Shown here: in pieces, positions 41,445-49,478 of the stretch
Position numbering within the stretch: position 1 is the stretch's first letter
How the letters are laid out: each line of letters opens with the position of its first letter
Assembly: GCA_013152325.1 (NCBI GenBank)
Contig: JAADGN010000139.1
Span: 1-56,754, forward strand
Direction: 5' to 3'
DNA length: 56,754 nucleotides
Source of the DNA: Chloroflexota bacterium
Lineage (GTDB): Bacteria > Chloroflexota > Anaerolineae > Anaerolineales > Villigracilaceae
The notes under the pieces: model-generated
The model's input: only the letters and a program-made list of their open reading frames with translations
Database searches by the model: none
What the model was told of the DNA's origin: nothing
Position numbers and translations under genes: made by a program

Positions 41445-42500
41445 ATGTTTCGCACATTACGTCCGTTCGTTTTATCGTTGGTTGCTCTCACGATGCTCCT
41501 GGCTGCCTGCAGCCCGTCGGCTCCGACTGCCGCGCCGCAGGTTACGGCCGCCCCGCAGGTGACCGATGCCTCGCAGGCGCAGCCTACAACCGCCCCGCAG
41601 ACCGAGGGCGAATCTGCCGCCACAAGCGGAAGCAGCATGCTCCCGTCGGTTGACCCCGCCGCCGTTAGCGGCGACGTCGTATCGGCTGGCAGTTCGACCG
41701 TCTTCCCGCTGGCCGAGCGCATGGCCGAACGTTTCCAGAACGAAGGCTTTACGGGTCAGATCACCATCGACTCGATCGGTTCCGGCGCGGGCTTCGAGCG
41801 CTTCTGCGTCGCCGGTGAGACCGACGTCTCCAACGCTTCCCGTCCCATCAAGGACAGCGAGGTCGAATCCTGCCGGAGCATCGGCCGCGACCCCGTCGAG
41901 TTCCGCGTCGGCACCGACGCCCTGGCCGTCACCGTCTCCAAAGACAACGACTTCCTGACGGATATCACATTCGAGCAACTGGCGCAGATTTTCTCGACCG
42001 CCGAAAAATGGTCTGATGTTGACCCCTCCTGGCCGAATGAGCCCATTCTGCGCTACATTCCCGGCACCGACTCCGGTACTTTCGACTACTTCGTCGAAGA
42101 GATCTTCAACAAGGACGAAGCGCCTATCCTTTCCGCCTCCAACACGCAGCTCTCCGAGGACGACAACGTTCTGGTGCAGGGCATCGAAGGCTCGCCTTAC
42201 GCCATCGGTTTCTTCGGCTTCGCGTACTACGCCGAGAACGCGGACAAGCTCAACGTGCTCGCCATCGAAGGCGTCACCCCCTCCCGCGAGAGCGTGGACG
42301 CGGCGACCTATCCCCTCGCCCGCCCGCTCTTCATCTACTCCGATCCTGCCATCATGCAGGGAAAACCACAGGTGGCCGCCTACATCAACTTCTTCCTGAC
42401 CTACGTCAATGAAGAGATCGTGGATGTCGGCTACTTCCCCGCCAGCGACGAAGCCCTCGATCAATCCCGCCAGAACTGGCTGGATGTGATGGGACAGTAA
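41445..42500 (+). CDS. pstS: Phosphate-binding lipoprotein PstS, system 2
   Basis: Codes for 351 residues; AAGGAG lies 14 bases before and GAAAAGAAAAT directly before the ATG. Lipoprotein signal ends MLLAACS (Cys22). A Thr/Gln/Pro/Ala linker (to about 65) precedes the binding domain: SAGSSTVFPLAERMAERFQ (about 79-97), GSGAGFERFC (about 109), SNASRPIKDSE, GTDSGTFDYFVEEIF (about 206-220) and PYAIGFFGFAYYAE. Two Cys (about 118 and 137) may form a disulphide. It differs clearly from PstS1 and shows the longer type common in Chloroflexota. It is first in an operon with its own Pho box. Confidence 0.93.
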   Translation: MFRTLRPFVLSLVALTMLLAACSPSAPTAAPQVTAAPQVTDASQAQPTTAPQTEGESAATSGSSMLPSVDPAAVSGDVVSAGSSTVFPLAERMAERFQNEGFTGQITIDSIGSGAGFERFCVAGETDVSNASRPIKDSEVESCRSIGRDPVEFRVGTDALAVTVSKDNDFLTDITFEQLAQIFSTAEKWSDVDPSWPNEPILRYIPGTDSGTFDYFVEEIFNKDEAPILSASNTQLSEDDNVLVQGIEGSPYAIGFFGFAYYAENADKLNVLAIEGVTPSRESVDAATYPLARPLFIYSDPAIMQGKPQVAAYINFFLTYVNEEIVDVGYFPASDEALDQSRQNWLDVMGQ

Positions 42501-42530
42501 ATAGTACTCCTTGTCCGTCGGGTAGAAATT

Positions 42531-42566
42531 GACAGGTCAGCATGCAAACAAAGATGCTGACCTGTC
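42531..42566 (+). other. Perfect 13-bp hairpin in the pstS2-pstC2 spacer
   Basis: GACAGGTCAGCAT (42531-42543) pairs fully with ATGCTGACCTGTC (42554-42566) around a 10-base loop. C residues follow rather than T, so it is more likely to stabilise the pstS2 mRNA 3' end or partly attenuate than to terminate fully. Confidence 0.7.
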
Positions 42567-42596
42567 CCCCTGCAAAACAGAAGTGAAAGACAAACG

Positions 42597-43727
42597 ATGA
42601 ACAAATTACACAAACGTCCGCGCCGCGGAGAGGGGTTCATCCAGGGTTTCCTGTTCCTGGCCGCCGCGTTGTCCATTCTGACAACGGTGGGTATTGTGTA
42701 CGAATTGGGCAAAGAATCGCTCAACTTTTTCACCCGCCAAATGTGGGAAAACACCAACAAGCAAATCGTGGCAGACGTTCGCCCCGAAGACCTGACCCTG
42801 ACCATCAACTCAAGCGGCAGCGATCTGCACAGCGGCGAAATCATCAAAATCAGCGAGGAAATCATGCAGGTGACCGCCGTCGCAGGAGGCCAGGTCACGG
42901 TGGCGCGCGGTCTGCAAAATACCACACCGGGCGCATACAACGCCGGGCTGGATATTTTCGAGAGCAGGCGCGTCAGCCTGGTCAAGTTCTTCACCACGAC
43001 CCGCTGGGAACCGCAAATCGGCAATTTTGGCATCTGGCCCTTGCTGAACGCCACCTTGATGACCTCGCTGATGGCCATGCTGGTCGCGCTGCCGCTGGGA
43101 TTGAGCATCGCCATTTATCTGAGCGAATACGCTTCACAGCGCGTACGCAGTTGGCTGAAACCAATCCTGGAAGTGCTGGCAGGCATCCCGACCGTCGTCT
43201 ATGGCTATTTCGCGCTGACTTTCATGACGCCGCTGCTCCGTTCCGTTTTCGGCAAAGGGGTGGTGGAAATCTACAACACGGCCGCGGCCGGCATTGTGAT
43301 CGGCATCCTGGTCATCCCGCTGGTCAGTTCGATGAGCGAAGACGCCCTCCGGGCCGTGCCCGTCTCGCTGCGGCAGGCTGCTTACGGTCTGGGCGCGACC
43401 CGGCTGGAGGTCGCGCTCAAGGTGGTGCTGCCGGCTGCCATTTCGGGCATTACGGCGGCCTTCATCGTCGCCATTTCGCGCGCGATCGGCGAGACGATGA
43501 TCGTCGCCATCGCGGCCGGCGCGGGGCCGAATTTCACATTCAATCCCTTCAAATCCGCCGAAACCATGACCGGCCACATCGTCCGCATCAGCGGCGGCGA
43601 CCTGTCTTACGATTCGATTGATTACAACAGCATTTTTGCTATCGGTTTGGTGCTTTTCGTCATCACGCTGGGCCTGAATATCGTCAGCCAGCGCGTGGTA
43701 CGGAAATTCCGCGAGGTTTACGATTGA
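42597..43727 (+). CDS. pstC: Phosphate ABC permease PstC, system 2, with inserted beta domain
   Basis: Codes for 376 residues, about 75 more than PstC1. After the first helix (about 17-38) the extracytoplasmic loop carries an insert (about 50-120) with GEIIKISEEIMQVTAVAGGQ and VTVARGLQNTTPGAYNAG. This pattern (IKI-EEIM-VTAV--G-VTVARG) is familiar from structural beta domains of phage proteins, not from permeases. The rest is normal PstC: LAGIPTVVYGYFALTFMTP, EAA loop DALRAVPVSLRQAAYGLGAT (about 247) and RAIGETMIVAIAAG. System 2 PstA also has a long insert at the same place, so both could form an outer platform for PstS2. Confidence 0.92.
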   Translation: MNKLHKRPRRGEGFIQGFLFLAAALSILTTVGIVYELGKESLNFFTRQMWENTNKQIVADVRPEDLTLTINSSGSDLHSGEIIKISEEIMQVTAVAGGQVTVARGLQNTTPGAYNAGLDIFESRRVSLVKFFTTTRWEPQIGNFGIWPLLNATLMTSLMAMLVALPLGLSIAIYLSEYASQRVRSWLKPILEVLAGIPTVVYGYFALTFMTPLLRSVFGKGVVEIYNTAAAGIVIGILVIPLVSSMSEDALRAVPVSLRQAAYGLGATRLEVALKVVLPAAISGITAAFIVAISRAIGETMIVAIAAGAGPNFTFNPFKSAETMTGHIVRISGGDLSYDSIDYNSIFAIGLVLFVITLGLNIVSQRVVRKFREVYD

Positions 43728-43736
43728 TGCGAGAGA

Positions 43737-43765
43737 CCTCCCGCCGGCTTTAACCCGGCGGGAGG
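43737..43765 (+). other. CTCCCGCCGG palindrome in the pstC2-pstA2 spacer
   Basis: CCTCCCGCCGG (43737-43747) pairs with CCGGCGGGAGG (43755-43765). There is no T run, and pstA2 follows closely, so it is a spacer hairpin rather than a terminator. Confidence 0.65.
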
Positions 43766-43786
43766 CTGACTGCGAGGAAAAAGAAA

Positions 43787-45058
43787 ATGTTCAATAAACG
43801 GAAGCCATCCCAAGTCCCGCATGATGCGGAGAAAGACGCCTTTCAGCCGCATTTACATTCCCGTCACCGCGCCGGACGTGTCTGGCTGCTCGTCTTCCAG
43901 GTTTCCACCCTGATTGGCATTGTCGCTTTGAGCGCGCTGCTGTACAACGTAGCCAATGCCGCTTTTGGTTATGCGGCCATCGAAAACAAAGTTGACCCGG
44001 CCAGCCTGTCCATCAACGGCATCCCCCTCGAGCAGCTTCATCCCCTGGATCTGACCTATATCCTGCAAGAACACGTCTCCGAAGGGCTTTTCCGCAAATT
44101 TGCACGCGAGAAGCCGATGGAGGAATACAGCCGCGAAGAAATCTATGATCTGGTCATGCGCTGGGTGGTGCAGCCGCAAGTTGTCGAAACCTGGACGCTC
44201 TTCGATTCGCTGGCTCACAGGGACGAAATCATGCGCCAGGCGGCGGAAAAATACCCCCAGGCCAGGATCTTCTTCCGCTCCTGGTTGACGTCGCAATTTC
44301 TCACCACGCCCCAATCCTCCAAGCCGGAATTCGCCGGGGTGCGTACTGCCATTCTCGGTTCGCTGTGGACGATTCTTATCACCCTCCTGTTCGCCTTCCC
44401 GGTTGGTGTGGGGGCGGCCATCTATCTCGAAGAATACACCATCGACACCCCGCTCAACCGCATCATCCAGACCAACATCAACAACCTGGCCGGTGTGCCT
44501 TCCATTATTTACGGCATTCTGGGGCTGGCAATTTTCGTACGGCTGCTGGAGCCTCTCACCAGCGGCGCGCTTTTCGGCTACGTAAAAGATGCAACGACGG
44601 CCAACGGACGGACGATCCTTTCCGCGGGCCTGACTTTGGGATTGCTGATCCTGCCCCTGATCATCATCAACGCCCAGGAGGCCATCCGCGCTGTGCCCGG
44701 TTCGCTGCGCCAGGCCAGCCTGGGGCTGGGCGCCACCCGCTGGCAGACCATCTGGCATCACGTCTTGCCCAGCGCCCTGCCCGGCATTCTGACCGGCGCG
44801 ATCCTGGCTGTTTCGCGCGCTGTTGGAGAGACCGCGCCGCTGGTGGTCGTCGGAGCATCCACCTTCATCACCTTTGACCCGGACGGCCCCTTTTCCAAAT
44901 TCACCACACTCCCCATCCAGATCTATCAGTGGACGGCGCGTCCACAGGCCGAATTTCGCAACATCGCCGCGGCAGCCATTCTCGTTTTGCTCGCCCTGCT
45001 GCTCACCTTGAATGCAAGCGCAGTTTTGCTGCGCAACCGTTTTAGTCGGAGGCTTTAA
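43787..45058 (+). CDS. pstA: Phosphate ABC permease PstA, system 2, with long extracytoplasmic insert
   Basis: Codes for 423 residues against about 290 in PstA1. After the first helix (about 27-52, [20 protein letters not shown]) an insert of about 125 residues runs from [20 protein letters not shown] to [20 protein letters not shown]; it is charged and probably helical ([20 protein letters not shown]). The remainder is normal: [22 protein letters not shown] loop [20 protein letters not shown] (about 303) with [20 protein letters not shown], and [16 protein letters not shown]. Its stop overlaps the pstB2 start (TAATG), showing tight coupling. Confidence 0.92.
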   Translation: MFNKRKPSQVPHDAEKDAFQPHLHSRHRAGRVWLLVFQVSTLIGIVALSALLYNVANAAFGYAAIENKVDPASLSINGIPLEQLHPLDLTYILQEHVSEGLFRKFAREKPMEEYSREEIYDLVMRWVVQPQVVETWTLFDSLAHRDEIMRQAAEKYPQARIFFRSWLTSQFLTTPQSSKPEFAGVRTAILGSLWTILITLLFAFPVGVGAAIYLEEYTIDTPLNRIIQTNINNLAGVPSIIYGILGLAIFVRLLEPLTSGALFGYVKDATTANGRTILSAGLTLGLLILPLIIINAQEAIRAVPGSLRQASLGLGATRWQTIWHHVLPSALPGILTGAILAVSRAVGETAPLVVVGASTFITFDPDGPFSKFTTLPIQIYQWTARPQAEFRNIAAAAILVLLALLLTLNASAVLLRNRFSRRL

Positions 45059-45849
45059 TGTCCCAAGCTGTTATTTCAAAGAATCCCTATGTGTTCGAAG
45101 TCCGTGACCTGAACATCTTCTACGATGATTTCAAGGCGGTGACGGACGTCAACCTGAAGATCGAACGCAACAAAATCACGGCCATCATCGGCCCCTCAGG
45201 ATGCGGAAAGTCCACGCTCCTGCGGGCCTTCAACCGGATGAACGAACTCGTCCCCGGTACGCGCGTGGAAGGCGAAGTGCTGTTCGACTCCCAAAATCTC
45301 TACGCGCCAGACGTGGACCCGATTGAAGTCCGCTACCGCATCGGGATGGTCTTCCAGAAACCGAATCCCTTCCCCAAGAGCATCTACGAAAACGTCGCCT
45401 GGGGCGCCCGCATTCACGGCTACCAGGGCGACATGGACGAGTTGGTCGAACGCTCCCTGCGCAGCGCCGCGTTATGGGACGAGGTCAAGGACAAGCTCGA
45501 CCAATCCGGCCTTTCGCTTTCCGGCGGGCAGCAGCAACGTCTCTGCATCGCGCGCGCCATTGCCGTCGAACCGGAGGTCATCCTGATGGACGAACCCGCT
45601 TCGGCGCTCGACCCGATCGCGACCCTGAAAATCGAGGAGTTGATGCAAGAGTTGAAAAAAGACTACACGATTGCGGTCGTAACCCACAACATGCAACAGG
45701 CCGCCCGTGTTTCCGACTATACCGCCATGATGATGCTGACCGGCGACAGCCGCGCGGGGACAGTCATCGAATATACCGACACGAAAGTGATCTTCACCAT
45801 GCCCAAGGACAAACGCACTGAAGATTACGTCACCGGGCGATTCGGATAA
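45058..45849 (+). CDS. pstB: Phosphate ABC transporter ATPase, system 2 (PstB2)
   Basis: Codes for 263 residues with all canonical motifs: Walker [12 protein letters not shown] (about 45), Q-loop [11 protein letters not shown] (about 98), signature [13 protein letters not shown] (about 158), Walker [13 protein letters not shown] (about 179) and His loop [13 protein letters not shown] (about 212). It therefore contrasts with PstB0 and PstB1. It shares its start with the pstA2 stop. It would power PstC2/PstA2 and, in the usual scheme, signal phosphate sufficiency to PhoR through PhoU. Confidence 0.95.
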   Translation: MSQAVISKNPYVFEVRDLNIFYDDFKAVTDVNLKIERNKITAIIGPSGCGKSTLLRAFNRMNELVPGTRVEGEVLFDSQNLYAPDVDPIEVRYRIGMVFQKPNPFPKSIYENVAWGARIHGYQGDMDELVERSLRSAALWDEVKDKLDQSGLSLSGGQQQRLCIARAIAVEPEVILMDEPASALDPIATLKIEELMQELKKDYTIAVVTHNMQQAARVSDYTAMMMLTGDSRAGTVIEYTDTKVIFTMPKDKRTEDYVTGRFG

Positions 45850-45889
45850 CGTTAAACGCTGGAATGTTGACGCGTTTAAACGTTATAAT
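45848..45889 (+). promoter_or_regulatory. Inverted repeat and -10 box before phoU
   Basis: AACGTTAAACGC (45848-45859) and GCGTTTAAACGTT (45872-45884) are inverted repeats differing by one base insertion. TATAAT follows at 45884-45889, 27 bases before the phoU ATG. This suggests a separate, possibly repressed, phoU promoter. TTGACG at 45867 is too near to serve as its -35 box. Confidence 0.5.
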
Positions 45890-45915
45890 AGAAAACAACG
45901 AGAAAAGAGGTGTGT

Positions 45916-46596
45916 ATGCCACGCAAAACCTTTGAACACGAGATTCAAAAAATTAAGGATGATGTCTTGGTGCTGGGAAGCATGGTGGAGCAGGCTATCC
46001 TGGACTCGGTGGAGGCCCTGAAAACAAGGGATATCGAGGCCGCGCGCCGCATCTACACAGGCGACCAACTGGTCAACGCCAAACGCTTTGAGATCGAGAA
46101 CGCCATCATGATCGCCATCGCTACGCAGCAGCCCATGGCGCACGACCTGCGTCTGCTGGCCTCGATGATGGAAATCATCTCCGAATTGGAACGCATGGGC
46201 GATTACGCCAAGGGCATCGCCAAGATCAACATCCTGATGGGCGAACAACCGCTGCTCAAACCGCTGATCGACCTGCCGCGCATGGCGGAAAAAGACGTTG
46301 ATATGCTCCACCGCGCCCTGACGGCTTTTATCCATGAAGATGTGGAAACAGCTCGCACCATCCCACAAGAAGACGACGAGGTGGACGCGCTCTACAACCA
46401 GATTTACCGTGAGTTGATGACCTTCGTCATCCAAGACCCGAAAGCAATCGAACGCGCCAACTGGCTGCTATGGGCCGCCCACAACCTGGAACGCGTCGCC
46501 GATCGCGTCACCAACATCTGTGAACGGGCGATTTTCGTCGCCACCGGCGAATTGAAAGAGATCGACGTCTCTGACGACGAACTGATCGCCCCCTGA
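45916..46596 (+). CDS. phoU: Phosphate signalling regulator PhoU
   Basis: Codes for 226 residues; ATG 45916 with AGAGG five bases upstream is preferred over GTG 45910. Two three-helix bundles carry the duplicated metal-binding signatures: ELERMGDYAKGIAKI (about 94) and NLERVADRVTNICERA (about 195), with E/D ligands. PhoU connects Pst transport to PhoR and keeps PhoB off when phosphate is plentiful. arsC begins two bases after its stop. Confidence 0.95.
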   Translation: MPRKTFEHEIQKIKDDVLVLGSMVEQAILDSVEALKTRDIEAARRIYTGDQLVNAKRFEIENAIMIAIATQQPMAHDLRLLASMMEIISELERMGDYAKGIAKINILMGEQPLLKPLIDLPRMAEKDVDMLHRALTAFIHEDVETARTIPQEDDEVDALYNQIYRELMTFVIQDPKAIERANWLLWAAHNLERVADRVTNICERAIFVATGELKEIDVSDDELIAP

Positions 46597-46597
46597 G

Positions 46598-47053
46598 ATG
46601 AAGCGAACACAGCGGGTACTTTTTCTGTGCACCGGCAACTCCTGCCGCTCACAAATGGCCGAAGCCATCGTTAACGCCCGCCTGGCAAACCGCTGGCGGG
46701 CGTTCAGCGCCGGGACACAGCCATCGGGCCATGTCCACCCAATGGCTTTGCAAGCATTGGCAGAGATCGGCATCACGCATGACGGTCAATCCAAGCACGT
46801 TGACCAATTTCATGAGATGGGTTTCGATCTGGTTGTCACCGTCTGCGACGACGCCGCAGAAAATTGTCCCGTCTGGCTGGGAAAAGGGCAGCGCGTACAC
46901 TTGGGCTTCCCCGACCCGGCCAAAGCCGTCGGCACGGAAGAGGAGCGCATGGCCATCTTTCGCCGCGTGCGGGACTCCATTTACCAGCGCGTGCTCGCCT
47001 CGCTCACCGATTTCGCCAATCAGGCTGACACTGAGCCGCCCTTCATGCTTTGA
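46598..47053 (+). CDS. arsC: Thioredoxin-dependent arsenate reductase ArsC
   Basis: Codes for 151 residues of the low-molecular-weight phosphatase fold. The P-loop is LFLCTGNSCRSQMAEA (about 8-23, catalytic Cys), and the redox cysteines of ArsC lie in VVTVCDDAAENCPVW (about 78-92), which separates it from tyrosine phosphatases. FSAGTQPSGHVHPMALQAL and LGFPDPAKAVGTEEER are also typical. It reduces arsenate to arsenite, which ACR3 can export. The gene directly follows phoU and so is part of the phosphate operon, through which arsenate enters. Confidence 0.9.
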   Translation: MKRTQRVLFLCTGNSCRSQMAEAIVNARLANRWRAFSAGTQPSGHVHPMALQALAEIGITHDGQSKHVDQFHEMGFDLVVTVCDDAAENCPVWLGKGQRVHLGFPDPAKAVGTEEERMAIFRRVRDSIYQRVLASLTDFANQADTEPPFML

Positions 47054-47066
47054 GAAAGTACCCACC

Positions 47067-47897
47067 ATGACGAACAAACAACCATCCGAAGTCGGTCTGC
47101 ACGCGCCCGAAGAGCGGGTGCATGTGCATGTGCCTACCCGCCACAACCTCACCCTGCAAAAGGTGATGGAAGCTGTCCAAGCCGACGAGGAACTCTACGC
47201 CCTCTGGCATTGCCAGAACGTCAACGCCGTGACCCGCCTGGAGATGTCCGACCATGGGCCGGTGCACATGCAGATTATCGCCAATATGGCCCTGCGGATG
47301 CTGCGCATTCTGGTCGGGCGCAGCATCGAGCCCCACATCGTCAAAGACCACGGCCTGACGGCGGACGACGCCGAGGTCGTGGTGGTGCTGGCCTCGCTGC
47401 TGCACGATGTGGGCATGAGCATCCACCGCACTAACCACGAGGAATACAGCCTGATCATCGCCGACCGCAAATTGCCTGCCCTGTTGGCCGCTGCTTATCC
47501 CGACGTGGAACGCCGTGCCATTTTGCAATCCGAGATCCTGCATGCCATCATCGCCCATCGCCGGGACGGGAAACCGCTCACGCTGGAGGCCGGCGTGGTG
47601 CGCGTTGCAGACGCTCTGGATATGGCGAAAGGGCGTTCCCGCATCCCCTTCGAGCAGGGCGCGGTGAACATCCACTCGGTCTCGGCGATGGCGGTGGACA
47701 ATGTGGAGATTGGGGAGGGCGAAGAGAAGCCGGTGCAGGTGCGCATTACGCTGCGTAATTCGGCGGGCATCTTTCAACTGGACTCATTGCTCAAGGAAAA
47801 GCTGCGCGGCTCCGGGCTTGAGCCTTACGTCGAAGTGATGGCCTCCATTGACGAGGGGGAAGCCGAGGTCTCGCTGGTACAAACCTTCCATCTGTAA
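47067..47897 (+). CDS. HD-domain phosphohydrolase
   Basis: Codes for 276 residues; start ATG 47067 follows GAGAAAG and lies just after arsC, while longer in-frame extensions overlap arsC. Metal ligands of the HD fold: His in SDHGPVHMQIIANMALRM (about 60), HD in LLHDVGMSIHR (about 109), His in ILHAIIAHR, Asp in VVRVADALDMAKGRSRIPF (about 183). The C-terminal 70 residues form a separate alpha/beta part (VQVRITLRNSAGIFQLDSLL). Substrate unknown; HD proteins cleave nucleotides or cyclic nucleotides. Being last in the phoU-arsC transcript it may act in phosphate stress. Confidence 0.85.
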   Translation: MTNKQPSEVGLHAPEERVHVHVPTRHNLTLQKVMEAVQADEELYALWHCQNVNAVTRLEMSDHGPVHMQIIANMALRMLRILVGRSIEPHIVKDHGLTADDAEVVVVLASLLHDVGMSIHRTNHEEYSLIIADRKLPALLAAAYPDVERRAILQSEILHAIIAHRRDGKPLTLEAGVVRVADALDMAKGRSRIPFEQGAVNIHSVSAMAVDNVEIGEGEEKPVQVRITLRNSAGIFQLDSLLKEKLRGSGLEPYVEVMASIDEGEAEVSLVQTFHL

Positions 47898-47942
47898 AAA
47901 GACAGAAGCTCCTGCAGGTTATTCGCAACTCGAGAGAGGGTT

Positions 47943-49286
47943 TTATTGCACCCGTTCCAAATCCGGGTTGTCGCACGGCTTGCGCCCAACCTTCGCCATC
48001 TCCACCCACTCGCCGCGCACCTTGACGCGCACCACGTCCGCCGTGAAATCGGTCACTGTCGGCCCGTGGTTGTCGAACAGGGATGATCCCACGCCATAAA
48101 TATCCGCCGGAACGGACAATTTCTCGAAGCGGCGAATCTTCTGCGGATTAAACCCGCCGGAGACGACGATCTTCACCCGCTGACAATATTCCCGCGCCCG
48201 CTCGCGCCAGGACGAGGGCAGGTCCCACGCTTCCCAGGCGGAATCCAGCGCCTTGCGGACGTTGAAAACCAACCGCGGCGTGACGCCCAAATCCAGCATG
48301 GGGTCGCCCAGCGGCAGCACAGAGACGTCTCGCACACTGCCGCTGGTATCCAGGCGCACGCCGAAGAGACGATATTTCCCGGCTTCGGCTTCGTCTCCGG
48401 CTTCCGTCAGCTCGCGATAGCGGGCAAACATGGCCTTGCAAACAGTGAGCGTATCGCGCACGCTGTCGTTGTTGAAATCCACCAGCGCGATACGCGGCAC
48501 CGATGGCGGCAGCGTGTGCGCAAAAGCCAGCATTGCCTCCGCCGTATCGCCCAGGAAACAGGCGATGGCCGCGTGGGCAATCGTCCCGCCGCCTGCGCCC
48601 TCCCACCAGTCGCCCTGCGCGTCGGTGGAGATGAAAGGGCGCAGTTTCCGGGCATAGTCCTGGTTGAAGCGCTGCACCGCGATGTCATAGGCATATCCAT
48701 CCGCGGCCTGGACTTCGTGCAGATCGAAGCGCGCCGGGAAGAACAGCACCGGCTTGCCGCGCGCCGCGATCAGGGTCTCGTAAACGTTGGTGGCGACGCG
48801 GCTGGCGCGGGTCAGGATGCCGAGGGTCGGCGTTTCCAGCAAGGCAAAATCGCGGTAGCGACCGCGCACCTTCAACACGGGTTTGATGTTGGCCGGATCG
48901 CCGTCATAATGCACCAAGGCGCCATCATGCACAGCCCAAACCTCCAGGCTGTCCCACGTCTCGGTAAACGCGTCCCCCTCCCAATATCCGGTGCAGTGAC
49001 GCAGCATGGTCAGCGCCTTGTCCACACCGACGATGATGGTCGTCCCCGGGCGGCGCGTGAACCACTGCATCTCCACTTCCATCTCGCCAATGGGAATTCC
49101 CTCCGCAGGGACGCCCTCCGGCAAGCGCGGCGGCCTGCCGCCATAAAGATAGCGCTCGGCGGTCAACGTGGTCAACATGTGGTCGATGTTGGCAAAATAT
49201 TTGTCCGAATACCAGCCGCGACGCATGCGCTCGATATCCAGTTTGAAAGTTTCGTTGGTCAGGCGCTTGCCATCAAAGACAGACAT
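47943..49286 (-). CDS. Nicotinate phosphoribosyltransferase
   Basis: Codes for 447 residues. It joins nicotinate and PRPP to nicotinate mononucleotide in NAD salvage. Marks are LTNETFKLDIERMRRGWYSD, KYFANIDHMLTT near the N-terminus, LETPTLGILTRASRVATNVY (about 149), FFPARFDLHEVQAADGYAYD, HAAIACFLGDTAEAMLAFAH (about 238), GVRLDTSGSVRD (about 313) and the PRPP-binding VVSGGFNPQKIRRFE (about 375) with GVGSSLFDNHGP. It belongs to the NAPRTase type close to archaeal and Chloroflexota proteins. It is convergent with the HD gene and stands alone; no binding site is clear at ATG 49286. Confidence 0.88.
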   Translation of the reverse strand: MSVFDGKRLTNETFKLDIERMRRGWYSDKYFANIDHMLTTLTAERYLYGGRPPRLPEGVPAEGIPIGEMEVEMQWFTRRPGTTIIVGVDKALTMLRHCTGYWEGDAFTETWDSLEVWAVHDGALVHYDGDPANIKPVLKVRGRYRDFALLETPTLGILTRASRVATNVYETLIAARGKPVLFFPARFDLHEVQAADGYAYDIAVQRFNQDYARKLRPFISTDAQGDWWEGAGGGTIAHAAIACFLGDTAEAMLAFAHTLPPSVPRIALVDFNNDSVRDTLTVCKAMFARYRELTEAGDEAEAGKYRLFGVRLDTSGSVRDVSVLPLGDPMLDLGVTPRLVFNVRKALDSAWEAWDLPSSWRERAREYCQRVKIVVSGGFNPQKIRRFEKLSVPADIYGVGSSLFDNHGPTVTDFTADVVRVKVRGEWVEMAKVGRKPCDNPDLERVQ

Positions 49287-49440
49287 AAAATATCCTTGTA
49301 CGTTTGGTATTTGTCCGCATCATCCGTATAATCTACCACATCCGGGACGCTGTCGGGAGCAATCAATATACCATAATTGTAAACACCCGCCAGCGATTTG
49401 CAAGCGGGCATTCAACACCGGAATACAACCGGCAGTATTC

Positions 49441-49473
49441 AATCTCCCGCAGGTTCGAGACCTGCGGGAGATT
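49441..49473 (-). terminator. CTCCCGCAGGT palindrome after the DUF1501 gene
   Basis: AATCTCCCGCAGGT (49441-49454) pairs with ACCTGCGGGAGATT (49460-49473). It starts six bases after the DUF1501 stop on the minus strand. No strong T run follows, but the position fits termination. Same family as 39462, 41282 and 43737. Confidence 0.6.
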
Positions 49474-49478
49474 TGGCG

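Noticed and set aside
46731-47066. Longer N-terminus of the HD-domain protein overlapping arsC
   Set aside because: The extra 112 residues are a Ser/Arg/Pro-rich shadow of arsC; the ATG at 47067 follows a GA-rich site and begins sensible protein.
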